Origin: Bdellovibrionaceae bacterium UBA1609
GTDB taxonomy: Bacteria > Bdellovibrionota > Bdellovibrionia > Bdellovibrionales > UBA1609
DNA length: 64,000 nt
Direction of reading: 5' to 3'
Assembly: GCA_002321895.1 (NCBI GenBank)
Contig: DCMZ01000008.1
Coordinates: forward strand, 248,001-312,000
Shown here piece after piece: positions 34,248 to 43,174 of the stretch. The translations under genes were made by a program, and so were the position numbers. Numbering within the stretch: the first letter of the stretch is position 1; each line of letters starts with the position of its first letter. The notes beneath the pieces were generated by a model. It was not told the DNA's origin and ran no database searches. It saw only the letters and a program-made list of their open reading frames with translations.

Positions 34248-35327
34248 ATGGCCGGTCTTGAAAAAGAAAACCAAAATACAATTCAGTTGCTAGACGAACC
34301 GCCAATGGAAAATCGGATGGAAGTGAGAGGGACAATCCCATCTTACTTAGGCGAAGAGAGCAGACAAAGAATCATTAAAGCCTTCGATAGGGAATCAGAG
34401 GCATCAGTTCAGTCGGGCGTTGAGCAAGTCATGGGAAAAGCTCAAGTTGCGGAAATGAACCTTTTAAAAAATGCCCGGTTGCTTGTGGCCAATACGGAAT
34501 ATGATCTTGCTATGAAGCTAATCCGAGAAAGTCTTGCCATCAACTCTAAGAGTGGAGAGGCCATAAAGTTGTTAGGCCAATGCTTCATGGGTAAAGGCAA
34601 GGTGGCTGAAGCCATAAGGTGCTTTAGGTCTCTTGTAGATATTGAAACCAGCTTCGATAGCTTAAGCATGCTTGCCAGTGCTTACTATGATCAAGGAGAT
34701 GATCATAGTGCTTTGGATTTTTATATGAAGTCCTTAGAAATGCAGGTTTTCGATGATTCTCTTCTCTTCGACATTCATAAGAACATAGGGAATATTTACG
34801 TAAAATCTGGGGATTTTCAATCGGCGAGAGAGCATTATGGTAAGGCCTATACTATGAACCCTGACTCTGCGGCTTTACTTGTAAATTTTGGCACTCTCGA
34901 GATACAGAAAAATGAATGGGAAAATGCCATTAACTTTTTTAGAAAGGCTGTAACCTTAGATCCTAGTTATGACAACGGATGGATGGGTTTAGCCATTGTT
35001 CACCGGGAGTACGGTGATTTCGAGTTGTCTTGGGCAAACATAGAAAAGTGTTTAGATTATAATCCCAACAATAGTGTCGCCTTAAGGTTGGCTCTGGAAT
35101 GGTCCTTCAAAGACAAGAAAACCAGTCGGATGGTAAGTCGACTCGAAGACTATTTGGATAATAATTCTGGAGACTTTGAGGTCTCATTGTTACTTGCCAA
35201 TCTATATTACGAGTTGGGGCAAATAAAGTTCGCACAAATCGAAATAAATAGATCACTACATTTAAACCCAGAAAATGTAGAAGCCGCTGAATTAGCTACC
35301 CTGATAAAGCAGGCGAGCGAAGTATGA
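34248..35327 (+). CDS. TPR-repeat protein
   Basis: A 359-aa cytoplasmic protein (no signal peptide) with at least seven tetratricopeptide repeats from residue ~75, e.g. ARLLVANTEYDLAMKLIRESLAI, GNIYVKSGDFQSAREHYGKAYTMNPDS, ENAINFFRKAVTLDPSYDNGWMGLAIV. TPRs bind protein partners; in O-GlcNAc-transferase-like and flagellin glycosylation systems they present the acceptor. It starts after GGAGGA and couples by ATGA to the Maf-N-like gene. The position after fliD/fliS and before glycosyltransferase genes suggests a role as a flagellin-binding adaptor; this is inference. Confidence 0.8.
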   Translation: MAGLEKENQNTIQLLDEPPMENRMEVRGTIPSYLGEESRQRIIKAFDRESEASVQSGVEQVMGKAQVAEMNLLKNARLLVANTEYDLAMKLIRESLAINSKSGEAIKLLGQCFMGKGKVAEAIRCFRSLVDIETSFDSLSMLASAYYDQGDDHSALDFYMKSLEMQVFDDSLLFDIHKNIGNIYVKSGDFQSAREHYGKAYTMNPDSAALLVNFGTLEIQKNEWENAINFFRKAVTLDPSYDNGWMGLAIVHREYGDFELSWANIEKCLDYNPNNSVALRLALEWSFKDKKTSRMVSRLEDYLDNNSGDFEVSLLLANLYYELGQIKFAQIEINRSLHLNPENVEAAELATLIKQASEV

Positions 35328-35977
35328 AGAAGAGAAGAGTTCAGATCGAAAACTCCAAATCAGGTTTACCTATCCTGAGATTGATGGGGCGATTTATATC
35401 GTCGCCAACAGATCCTCAGCGTGAAGCTGAAAAATGGTATATTCGAAATCAGGATCTTTTTCATGCGGATACAATCATTGTTTTGGGAGCTGGATCTGGA
35501 TATCACATTATGGAGCTCATTCGCCGGCGTCCGGAGAAAAAAGTTTTGGTTATTGAACCCTTTAAAGAGGTTGTTAGAGCCGTAAAGGAAATTCATCGTC
35601 ATATTTTTATGCTGGGAGCAGAGTTTATAAACATTAGTAGTATCGATGAAATCTATAACAATAATTCCATTTGCGAAGCACTCAGAAATCATTACTCCGT
35701 TGTGGACTACAATCTAAATGTCTATAGAAATGAATTTCTAAATTTTGAACTCATTGAGTTTTTGAACGCTAGGTCTCTTGAAGGACTTCGGTTTGTGGCT
35801 GGGTTACGTGGATATCTAGATGAGTATGACGAGCAAGAATATGACGAAATTTTGGAAACCAAGGTGGATTTACTAAGTATCAATAGTGTTGAAGAATTGT
35901 CTTTCGATCCTTTTAATTCTGATGAACTTAAGTGGAAGAAGAGAATTTTGTCTAAGCTTATTGGGGGAAATGGATGA
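35324..35977 (+). CDS. Protein resembling N-terminal domain of Maf/DUF115
   Basis: A 217-aa protein with IIVLGAGSGYHIMELIRRRPEKKVLVIEP, the glycine-rich nucleotide-binding turn and following acidic strand seen in the N-terminal part of Maf-type motility accessory factors (flagellin nonulosonate glycosyltransferases). The large Maf catalytic GT domain (DUF115) is absent, so this is a stand-alone N-terminal-like module. It overlaps both neighbours by 4 bp (ATGA). It may hand substrate or flagellin to the GT9 enzymes; its own catalytic status is unknown. Confidence 0.6.
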   Translation: MKKRRVQIENSKSGLPILRLMGRFISSPTDPQREAEKWYIRNQDLFHADTIIVLGAGSGYHIMELIRRRPEKKVLVIEPFKEVVRAVKEIHRHIFMLGAEFINISSIDEIYNNNSICEALRNHYSVVDYNLNVYRNEFLNFELIEFLNARSLEGLRFVAGLRGYLDEYDEQEYDEILETKVDLLSINSVEELSFDPFNSDELKWKKRILSKLIGGNG

Positions 35978-37626
35978 ATAAGCCCATATTGATAGTTCAA
36001 CTTCTTCGGCTGGGAGACATTGTAATGTCTGCCCCCGCCATTTCCGACTTAAAACGCAAATATCCTGATAGACCCATTCATTTGTTAATTGATGCTTCTT
36101 TCCATCACGTTAAATCCATAATAAGTGATGTGGATCGGGTTATCCTTTTTAGAAGGAAATTGTATCAAAAAATGATGGGTGAGGCCCAGTTTGCAATGTT
36201 TGGTGCTTCTGATCTTCTTGAAAAGGACTTGCGCGAAGTTTTAGAACAAGAATATTTTCATGTCTACAATTTTTCTCATAACAAAATTTCTGCTGATATA
36301 ATTGCTAAAGTTCGGTCGGAAGAAAAATTCGGAATTATTGGAGAAGAAGACAACTATGTTGTGAGCGGATCTTCCTTTAGGAAATTAAATCAATCATCCG
36401 AAGCATTGAATCAAACCGATCTTCATTATGTTGATTACCTGAGGCTGGCCGTGGGTGGAGAAAGAGTTCCACTTGATAAATGTTTGCGATTCGAATCTAC
36501 GGAGCGAGTGGATTCCTATATAGATAATGCTGAGCATGGATATGTGGTCGTTCAGCATGGCACCAGTGATATCAAAAAAACCATTCCGAAGGATTCATTG
36601 GCTAAATCGATTAAGTTATTTAGATCGTTAAACAAGAATGTAAGAGTGGCTTTTGTATGTGCTCCTTCTGAAAATGAAGAAATGCAGAGTTTTGTGAATG
36701 AGTTTCTATCAGATTTGGGTGGAATTGATGTTTTGGACTACAACCTAAACGACGCAGCCTATTTGTTAAGTCGTGCTAAAGTACTTCTTACTGTCGATAC
36801 CAGCATTAAGCACATAGCCTCTATGGTGGGATGCCCTATTCTTGATATAGGTTTGGGAGGGGCAAAAAATGCGTTTACAGGTGCCTATAGCTCTAAGGCA
36901 TTGTCTGTGACTCCGAAAGTGGATTGCTATCCATGTGCCCACTCTTCTCAATGTCCTCATTCAGAAAGACTTTGTGCTACGGAAGTGGAGGGCGAGTTTA
37001 TAGGACTTCTTTTGTTTAAGTTTTTAGACCAACCCAGTGACATCGGTGTGCTTGCCGAGGAGTACTCAGATAAAGTGGAGCTGAGACGTTCCTTTGTAAC
37101 ACGATTTGGTTACTACTCATGTGTGCTGGATGCCGATAATAGTAAAGTTGATTTAGAAGAATCGCTTCAAAAATGGATGAATTGGTTGAGTCATTACGAT
37201 TCAAAAGACCTAGAAGCAAGAACGGGGTCGTTGGCGATAGAATTCTTTAACCTTTTAGTGTCAATGTACGGTAGGCAACATCTCGACATAATTAAGGATC
37301 AGATCAATGACATTATGGCGAAATACATCACTCTTCTGAGTGATCTACAGGCCAACTTGGGTGGCACGGACTATTCAAAACTGTATTTTGATAAAAAGAG
37401 GATTGAACGGCAAATTAGATTTCTGCAGGCCTTCACAAAAGAGCTGAGCTGGAGTTCCGATGAGAGCTTTGAAGGTAATTCTTTAGATCATCAAAATATT
37501 CAAGTGATTCGCAGTTTGCAAAACACAACTCAATCTGTGAAGTCACGTTTAGAGTTTGGTTTAAAAGTTCTTAGGAATCTTCAAACAAGCATACTGGAGA
37601 GTAAATATGAAATCATTAGGAAGTAA
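35974..37626 (+). CDS. GT9 glycosyltransferase with C-terminal extension
   Basis: A 550-aa heptosyltransferase-family (GT9) protein. The N-terminus ILIVQLLRLGDIVMSAPAISDLKRKYP is the GT9 acceptor-side motif; LLTVDTSIKHIASMVGCPILDIGLGG is the donor-side motif, followed by the cysteine cluster DCYPCAHSSQCPH...C found in many GT9 proteins. Residues ~360-550 are an extra helical region absent from WaaC/WaaF (~350 aa). It starts in a 4-bp overlap and its end is overlapped by the 61-aa ORF. Probably transfers a heptose-like sugar; the context favours flagellin over LPS. Confidence 0.82.
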   Translation: MNKPILIVQLLRLGDIVMSAPAISDLKRKYPDRPIHLLIDASFHHVKSIISDVDRVILFRRKLYQKMMGEAQFAMFGASDLLEKDLREVLEQEYFHVYNFSHNKISADIIAKVRSEEKFGIIGEEDNYVVSGSSFRKLNQSSEALNQTDLHYVDYLRLAVGGERVPLDKCLRFESTERVDSYIDNAEHGYVVVQHGTSDIKKTIPKDSLAKSIKLFRSLNKNVRVAFVCAPSENEEMQSFVNEFLSDLGGIDVLDYNLNDAAYLLSRAKVLLTVDTSIKHIASMVGCPILDIGLGGAKNAFTGAYSSKALSVTPKVDCYPCAHSSQCPHSERLCATEVEGEFIGLLLFKFLDQPSDIGVLAEEYSDKVELRRSFVTRFGYYSCVLDADNSKVDLEESLQKWMNWLSHYDSKDLEARTGSLAIEFFNLLVSMYGRQHLDIIKDQINDIMAKYITLLSDLQANLGGTDYSKLYFDKKRIERQIRFLQAFTKELSWSSDESFEGNSLDHQNIQVIRSLQNTTQSVKSRLEFGLKVLRNLQTSILESKYEIIRK

Positions 37627-37792
37627 AAGGAATCTAAAAGAAGCCTTAGCGCGATTAGAGGATTCCGCTCTAAAGATCGTAAATTCACGTGGCTATACAG
37701 ATGAAGTGGCTCGGCTTAAATGTTTAGCAGAACTTATTAGGGAGCAATTTAAGAATGAAAATACTAGTAATTCAACTCGCACGGTTCGGTGA
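37607..37792 (+). CDS. 61-aa ORF bridging two GT9 genes
   Basis: A basic helical peptide (NLKEALARLEDSALKIVNSRG, LAELIREQFK) encoded between the two GT9 genes, overlapping the first by 20 bp and the second by 38 bp. It has its own GGAGAG ribosome site at the right distance, which favours real translation. It may couple expression of the second GT9 or be a small partner protein. The short length and overlaps leave some doubt. Confidence 0.5.
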   Translation: MKSLGSKRNLKEALARLEDSALKIVNSRGYTDEVARLKCLAELIREQFKNENTSNSTRTVR

Positions 37793-39245
37793 TATTCTAC
37801 AAACCGCTCCGGCGATCAATGCACTGAAGAGATCTCGACCGGATGCTGAGGTGCATGTATTGTTACGATCTCGTTTTTCAGCAATGGGTCGATTTATAAA
37901 AGGTGCGGATCGAGTGCTATCGTGGGATACCCAGAGCATTCTTGGACCTTGTATGAAGTCCGAAGATGGAGCTGCGGCCTCTTTGGGATTGCTCGAAACT
38001 GAACTGGAAAATTTGAAGCGTGAAAGTTACAGCGAAGTTTATAATCTTAGCTATTCTCCTTTCTCGAGTTTTCTTACCTCTCTTGTTAGTAATGATTCCA
38101 CTAGAGTTTTTGGGTATTCAAGATATGTAGACGGATTTTTAAACATTCCGGATGAAACGAGCCGATACTTTTACACACAGGTAGGAACAGATCGGCCTAA
38201 TCGTGCTCATTTGGTGGATGTGTTTTCTGCGACTTTAGATGTTCATCTCAAAGAGTCGGATAAAGCCCTTGATCTTCAATGGCTTGATAGCAATTTATTG
38301 AGTCGATTTAGCAATCTTTCGTTGGGGAAATACATTCTCATACATGTGGGTGCCAGCGAAGAGCATAAATCTGTTTCAGTTTTCAAATGGAAACAGATTA
38401 TTAGAAAAATCTGCCGCTCTGTAGAGGGGGTGCAGGTTGTATTGGTGGGAGTTGATGGCGAGCGAGAACGGGCCAATGAGATCCTTCAGGGCGAAACTTT
38501 TGAAAATGTAATTAATTTGGTAGGCGAGACGGAGTTAACCGAAATATTTGCCATTGCCAATCACGCAAAGTTGGTCATCGGTGGTGATAGTTTATGGGTG
38601 CATGTGGCCTCAATTGTTGGCAAGAAATGCTTAAATCTCTCCTTTTCAACCGTGAATTTTTGGGAGACGGGTCCCTGGAGTCGAGGCAGTGAGGTGCTGT
38701 ATGCGGATCATGAGCATGCGCTTTCATCTGACCAGGTGGCTGAAAGAGTGCATGCAATGTTTACCGGTGATAAAAGTAAACCAGCTCCACTGACGGTGAC
38801 ACTTTCAGATACAGTAGAAATGTTCGAAGGACCTGGTGCGATCCCTAGTTTTCAATGGGACCTCATTAAAGCGCTCTACCTGGGGCATGAATTTCCAGAG
38901 AGCCCTTCAGAAGTTTTTGATCTTTCAATCATTCGATTGGCGGAGCTAACAGCACTTGCTCTCGAGAATATAAATTCTATTCGCGAAGGTAATGGTGATA
39001 TAAATGTGGCTTCACAGATTCTAAATAATGTCGATCAGTTGGTGTCTTCCGTGGCACACAATTGTGTAGAGGTTCAGCCCCTAATCAGATGGTTTCAAGG
39101 AAATAAGTCGTTAATCCCTCCGGGTTCTATTGATGAGATTATTTTTAATACTGAGAGTTGTTTCGCCCAATTGTCTGGTGTGCTCAGTTGGTATCTAGAA
39201 AAACAAGAACTAAAAAACAAGGAAGTGTCCCATGCAAAGTATTAG
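37755..39245 (+). CDS. Second GT9 glycosyltransferase with C-terminal extension
   Basis: A 496-aa GT9 family protein: ILVIQLARFGDILQTAPAINALKRSRP, ILIHVGASEEHKSVSVFKW and VIGGDSLWVHVASIVGKKCLNLSFST. It lacks the CxxC cluster of the first copy, and like it carries a C-terminal helical extension (~residues 360-496; EILGHEFPESP-type charged region). The two proteins are clear paralogues in tandem, suggesting sequential addition of two sugars or two acceptors. The end overlaps the next gene by 14 bp. Confidence 0.82.
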   Translation: MKILVIQLARFGDILQTAPAINALKRSRPDAEVHVLLRSRFSAMGRFIKGADRVLSWDTQSILGPCMKSEDGAAASLGLLETELENLKRESYSEVYNLSYSPFSSFLTSLVSNDSTRVFGYSRYVDGFLNIPDETSRYFYTQVGTDRPNRAHLVDVFSATLDVHLKESDKALDLQWLDSNLLSRFSNLSLGKYILIHVGASEEHKSVSVFKWKQIIRKICRSVEGVQVVLVGVDGERERANEILQGETFENVINLVGETELTEIFAIANHAKLVIGGDSLWVHVASIVGKKCLNLSFSTVNFWETGPWSRGSEVLYADHEHALSSDQVAERVHAMFTGDKSKPAPLTVTLSDTVEMFEGPGAIPSFQWDLIKALYLGHEFPESPSEVFDLSIIRLAELTALALENINSIREGNGDINVASQILNNVDQLVSSVAHNCVEVQPLIRWFQGNKSLIPPGSIDEIIFNTESCFAQLSGVLSWYLEKQELKNKEVSHAKY

Positions 39246-39843
39246 TTGGGAGAGAGATGAGTTACAGGTTCAATTCGGCAGTTGCTCGAAATTATCCGAG
39301 GTGATTGATCTTATTGAACAGGATTGCTGGAACAAGGGACATGTGGTCTGTCAGGTTTGTTTGAACGGCTCCATTTTATCTGAAGAGGATGAGGTGCGAC
39401 TTGCGGAATCCGGTCTGTCGGACATTCAGTCCATTGAGGTGAAGATACAATCCGTGAATGAAGTTCTAACGAGAACGAAAATGGATATGGAAGCTTGGGC
39501 TCAGAAAGCCATCGATTTTTGTGAACGATGTGTAAAGTGTTTGCAAGAAGGGCAGTTGGAGTGGGTGAACACTCATTTTGTGGATTTGGCAGAAGGGCTG
39601 AATTGGTATGTCGAAAGTTTGTATGTCGTTAAAAGTTCAATCCGGACATTAACAGAAAATCAAAAGATCGACGATTCTTGGATCAAGGCGGAAAAGCGCT
39701 TTCATGCTACGGTAAAAGAGATGGTTACAGCTTTTGAGGGACAAGACTACATTCTCTTACAGGATGTCATGGAGTATGACTTGCCGGATATCTTAAATAA
39801 ATGGCTTGAGCTTTTAGATACAGAAGTTAAAATGGAGGTCTAA
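39232..39843 (+). CDS. Hypothetical cytoplasmic protein of glycosylation operon
   Basis: A 203-aa soluble protein. The first 70 residues look like a small alpha/beta domain (VIDLIEQDCWNKGHVVCQVCLNG, LSDIQSIEVKIQ), the rest are helices with four cysteines (FCERCVKCLQ and others). Its start lies inside the end of the second GT9 gene and it is followed 13 bp later by the kinase gene, so it belongs to the operon. No family recognised. Confidence 0.6.
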   Translation: MQSISWERDELQVQFGSCSKLSEVIDLIEQDCWNKGHVVCQVCLNGSILSEEDEVRLAESGLSDIQSIEVKIQSVNEVLTRTKMDMEAWAQKAIDFCERCVKCLQEGQLEWVNTHFVDLAEGLNWYVESLYVVKSSIRTLTENQKIDDSWIKAEKRFHATVKEMVTAFEGQDYILLQDVMEYDLPDILNKWLELLDTEVKMEV

Positions 39844-39856
39844 ATGGCCTTCGTTT

Positions 39857-41848
39857 ATGAATAAATCGTCATCTATTTTAATTGTTGGTCACTCTAATAG
39901 GGTGGAATCTTCTATTTTCGAACAGCTTTCAGGTTCGAAACTCATTGTTACGACTATGGATGACTTCCTTGATGAACTTAAAAGCCAAAACCCCGATATC
40001 ATCTTTTTTTGTGGACCCATTTCAGACATTGAAGACGAAGAGCTAGTTAAAATTGCTCACACCCAACAGAGAGGTCGAATTACCATTTGCTATCGACCCC
40101 AATGGGAAGACGGTGCCATCATTCATTTTAAAAATAACTATGGTACTAATGTCTTCTTGGACGACGAGAGCTTAGATGATTTTGGGCCTATCGTGGAGAA
40201 GGGGTTACAGCTCGCTCGATATTATCATGAGAGAGAAGGCCTCTTTAAAAAGTTAAAAAGTCAGAACTTGGAGTTAGAAGCTCTCACTGTGAATTTAGAA
40301 AATGTTGTTGAGGAGCGAACAAAAAACACTCTTGACCAGAAACAAGAAGTGGAAGAAGGAGTGAATAAAATCCGGGGGGTGATCCGGTTTGTAAAAGAAC
40401 TTTCTTCTCAGGTGGCTTTGGAGGAGACTCTTCTTCTTATAAGAAATGATCTAAAAAGATTTCATAAGATCAATCAATGTATTCTGGCTGTGTCGGACTA
40501 CAATTTAAATAATAGTTTGTATTATTATAGAAGAGGTTCTGTAGTTGATCATCAAGCTCAAATGCGATGGTCCGATATTCAGATGATCCGTATAAACTCT
40601 TTAGATGACCAAAAGTATTTGGCTGATGAGTTGGGTATGCCTATTGGTCAAGTGATCAGTGTTTCATTGGGAGGGGCCGAGCCAGCTAAAGACACGCCCA
40701 TGCCTGTACTCTATTTTGAACACTCAATGACCTTTGATGAGATTGATGAGTTTGTGGATTATATTTCCTTTCGCCTGCAAGCCATAAGCATAACCGTGGA
40801 TCGAATCCTTTTACAAAATGAAGTGAGGAATGTTTCCTATATGTGGGAGCGGACTTTCGATAGTATCGATAACCCCGTGGCCATCATCAATAGAGATTTT
40901 CAAGTTTTAAGGGCCAATCAGGAGTTTTTTAGTCGCTCAAAATCCAAGTACTGTTTTGAGTCTATCGCTGAAGCCGATGAAGTCTGCCAAAACTGTCCGG
41001 TTGAGAAAGCTGTGCGAACAAATGTACATCAAGGTGATACGGTTTTATTTCAAAATAAATCCTACGAGGTTCACTCCTATCCCATTATTGATAGAGCCAG
41101 TCAGGCCGTTTCGGCGGTGGTAAACCATTACATCGATATGACCGAGGCGAATGAGCTTCAAGGATTACTGGTGCAGAATGAAAAGATGTCGGCCATTGGT
41201 CATTTGGCAGGACATATTGCCCATGAGCTAAATAATCCACTGACAGGAATTCGATCTTTGGCGCAGTTGGTTCTTGAAGAGGAGCCGTTGTCTGAAACCA
41301 TGCGGTCCGATCTCACAGAAGTGGAAAAGGCCTCGGCTCGCTGCCAGAATATCATTAAGAATCTTTTAGAATTCTCATCCGATAAAGAAACCAGCGAGGA
41401 GCAGGTGGCCTCTCTATCTGAAATTGTAGAGAAGACTTTACCTTTTTTAAAAACAGCCATGGGGGATTTTCGGCGAGATATTCGGCTGCTCGAAGATGGA
41501 GATGAGATCCGGTGTGAACCTCAACTTTTGCAACAGGTGATTTTTAATTTAATAAACAACGCCTGCCAGGCCATGCAAGGCTCGGGCGAACTTTCCATTG
41601 TAGAGTCCATTGAAGATGATGTTGTAAAATTGTCGGTCAAAGATTCGGGCTCAGGAATCGATTCGGCAAATTTAGAAAGAATCTTTGAACCCTTTTATAC
41701 GACTAAAGAAAAGGGACAGGGAACGGGCTTAGGTCTAAGTATGTGTAAAAGGATCGTTGAGTCTTATCACGGTAAAATTTATGTTAAAAGTGAGTTGAAC
41801 GTGGGATCTGAGTTTGTGATAGAATTCCCTAAAGTAAACAAGGTATAG
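39857..41848 (+). CDS. Hybrid-type sensor histidine kinase with pseudo-receiver
   Basis: A 663-aa soluble kinase. Residues 1-130 form a receiver-like domain in which the phospho-acceptor Asp strand reads IIFFCGP, so it should not be phosphorylated. A coiled-coil (130-170), GAF-like region (170-320) and a PAS domain (~330-430) with cysteines (YCFES...CQNCP) follow. The HisKA H-box has His456 (HIAHELNNPLTGI), then the ATPase domain with N-box FNLINNACQAM, G1 DSGSGI, FEPFYTTKEKG and GTGLGLS. No membrane helix is present. A single-domain response regulator follows 4 bp after the stop. Confidence 0.88.
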   Translation: MNKSSSILIVGHSNRVESSIFEQLSGSKLIVTTMDDFLDELKSQNPDIIFFCGPISDIEDEELVKIAHTQQRGRITICYRPQWEDGAIIHFKNNYGTNVFLDDESLDDFGPIVEKGLQLARYYHEREGLFKKLKSQNLELEALTVNLENVVEERTKNTLDQKQEVEEGVNKIRGVIRFVKELSSQVALEETLLLIRNDLKRFHKINQCILAVSDYNLNNSLYYYRRGSVVDHQAQMRWSDIQMIRINSLDDQKYLADELGMPIGQVISVSLGGAEPAKDTPMPVLYFEHSMTFDEIDEFVDYISFRLQAISITVDRILLQNEVRNVSYMWERTFDSIDNPVAIINRDFQVLRANQEFFSRSKSKYCFESIAEADEVCQNCPVEKAVRTNVHQGDTVLFQNKSYEVHSYPIIDRASQAVSAVVNHYIDMTEANELQGLLVQNEKMSAIGHLAGHIAHELNNPLTGIRSLAQLVLEEEPLSETMRSDLTEVEKASARCQNIIKNLLEFSSDKETSEEQVASLSEIVEKTLPFLKTAMGDFRRDIRLLEDGDEIRCEPQLLQQVIFNLINNACQAMQGSGELSIVESIEDDVVKLSVKDSGSGIDSANLERIFEPFYTTKEKGQGTGLGLSMCKRIVESYHGKIYVKSELNVGSEFVIEFPKVNKV

Positions 41849-41852
41849 AGAT

Positions 41853-42215
41853 TTGGCAAAAATACTCATAGTGGACGACGAGGATATCATCCGAAGAGCT
41901 TTAGCTCGAATTTTTACCTCTGAAAAACATCAAGTGATTGAAGCTGCGGATGGGGAGCAAGCTATCGCCCAGTGGAGAGAGGTACAGCCCGATTTAGTTT
42001 TTCTAGATGTGCTTATGCCGGGTAGAACCGGAGTTCAAGTGCTAGAGGAAATGGAAGGTAATATACATTGTAAGGTGGTTTTAATGTCTGCTTACACAGG
42101 AGAATACAACCTGGAAACGGCTAAAGCACTAGGTGCCCAATATTTTATTCCGAAGCCCTTTGATGATATTCAGTCGTTAAAAAGCCTAGTTGAGGAGATT
42201 CTTGATGGCGAGTGA
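41853..42215 (+). CDS. Single-domain response regulator
   Basis: A 120-aa CheY-like receiver with all key residues: acidic pair D8/D9, phospho-acceptor D52 (LVFLDVLMPG), S79 and K102 (FIPKPFDD). There is no output domain. It starts with TTG at 41853 and is almost certainly the partner of the preceding kinase. Position 81-82 is Tyr-Thr. It overlaps the PilZ-like gene by 11 bp, so a link to that protein is likely. Confidence 0.9.
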   Translation: MAKILIVDDEDIIRRALARIFTSEKHQVIEAADGEQAIAQWREVQPDLVFLDVLMPGRTGVQVLEEMEGNIHCKVVLMSAYTGEYNLETAKALGAQYFIPKPFDDIQSLKSLVEEILDGE

Positions 42216-42609
42216 TAATAGCGATGTGGTGGTAAAGAAAGTCCAACCCTATCCGATTTTGGTGAACTTTGATGATGAAAAGGGACAGGTCTTTGCAGGA
42301 AATATTGTGAAGCTAACCACTCATGGTTTTCTTGTAGAACTCAACGAAACCGTCGTGCGCATCCAACAAAGATTTATTTGTCGCTTCGAATTTCCAGTTA
42401 TGGGCAAAGCGGTGCAGGCCAACGCTCATGTTGTTAAAACATACGATCAGTTTAGGGATCCGTCACAACCTCCAGTCAATCCTGATGGGTCTCCTGCGAC
42501 AGGTTCCGTGGCCGTGAGGTTGGCGGAATTGCATTTTATTCGCCCGGATTCAGCTTTGAGGGAGTTGATTAAAAAGTTTTTAGTGGCTATTGGCCAGCTA
42601 CCGCGGTAG
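42205..42609 (+). CDS. PilZ-like domain protein
   Basis: A ~134-aa protein with the beta-barrel pattern of PilZ domains (YPILVNFDDEKGQVFAGNIVKLTTHGFLVEL, ... RFICRFEFPVMGKAVQANAHVVKTY). The RxxxR and D/NxSxxG c-di-GMP residues are not preserved (LTTHG in place of SxxG), so ligand binding is doubtful. An upstream in-frame start at 42190 lies inside the response regulator gene; the ATG at 42205 follows TGAGGAG and is preferred. Probably operates downstream of the two-component pair. Confidence 0.6.
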   Translation: MASDNSDVVVKKVQPYPILVNFDDEKGQVFAGNIVKLTTHGFLVELNETVVRIQQRFICRFEFPVMGKAVQANAHVVKTYDQFRDPSQPPVNPDGSPATGSVAVRLAELHFIRPDSALRELIKKFLVAIGQLPR

Positions 42610-42620
42610 ATGCATAGGCT

Positions 42621-43172
42621 ATGAGAATCATTTCAGGTAAATTTAGAGGGCATCGGCTGAAAGCTTTTAAGGCCAGCCATATTAGACCCACAACAGATCG
42701 GGTTAAGGAGTCGGTTTTTAACAAACTGGCCTCCCATTTAGATGAGGCCCGAGTTTTGGACCTTTTTGCGGGCACTGGAAATTTGTCCTTCGAAGCCATC
42801 TCTCGGGGGGCTGCCGAGGTGATTGCCGTTGAAAAATCACCAAAATCCGTTCAAATCATCAAAGCAAATCAGGCTCATTTGAAAGTTCAAACGGGGTTTC
42901 GGGTGGTTAAATCGGACGTTTTAAAATTTCTGGCTCAATATGAGGGCGCCCCTTTCGATTTGATCTTTATTGACCCTCCATTTACTGAAAAAATGGCAGA
43001 TAAAGTCATGCTAGAAATCAGGGGCTCATCTGTGGTAGGCTCTGACTCAATAATTATGATTGAGTCCACTAAGCACGAAACCATTGGTGATGAATATGGT
43101 GATCTGCAATTATTGGATAGAAAAGATTTCGGAGACAAAAAAGTCAGCTTTTTTGAGTCCAAAAAGGAATAA
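42621..43172 (+). CDS. rsmD: 16S rRNA m2G966 methyltransferase RsmD
   Basis: A 183-aa RsmD: N-terminal MRIISGKFRGHRLKAFK, the conserved RPTTDRVKESVFN, SAM motif I VLDLFAGTGNLSFEA, and the catalytic LIFIDPPF of N6/N2-type methyltransferases. It is followed 2 bp later by coaD, the classic rsmD-coaD pair. Confidence 0.95.
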   Translation: MRIISGKFRGHRLKAFKASHIRPTTDRVKESVFNKLASHLDEARVLDLFAGTGNLSFEAISRGAAEVIAVEKSPKSVQIIKANQAHLKVQTGFRVVKSDVLKFLAQYEGAPFDLIFIDPPFTEKMADKVMLEIRGSSVVGSDSIIMIESTKHETIGDEYGDLQLLDRKDFGDKKVSFFESKKE

Positions 43173-43174
43173 CT

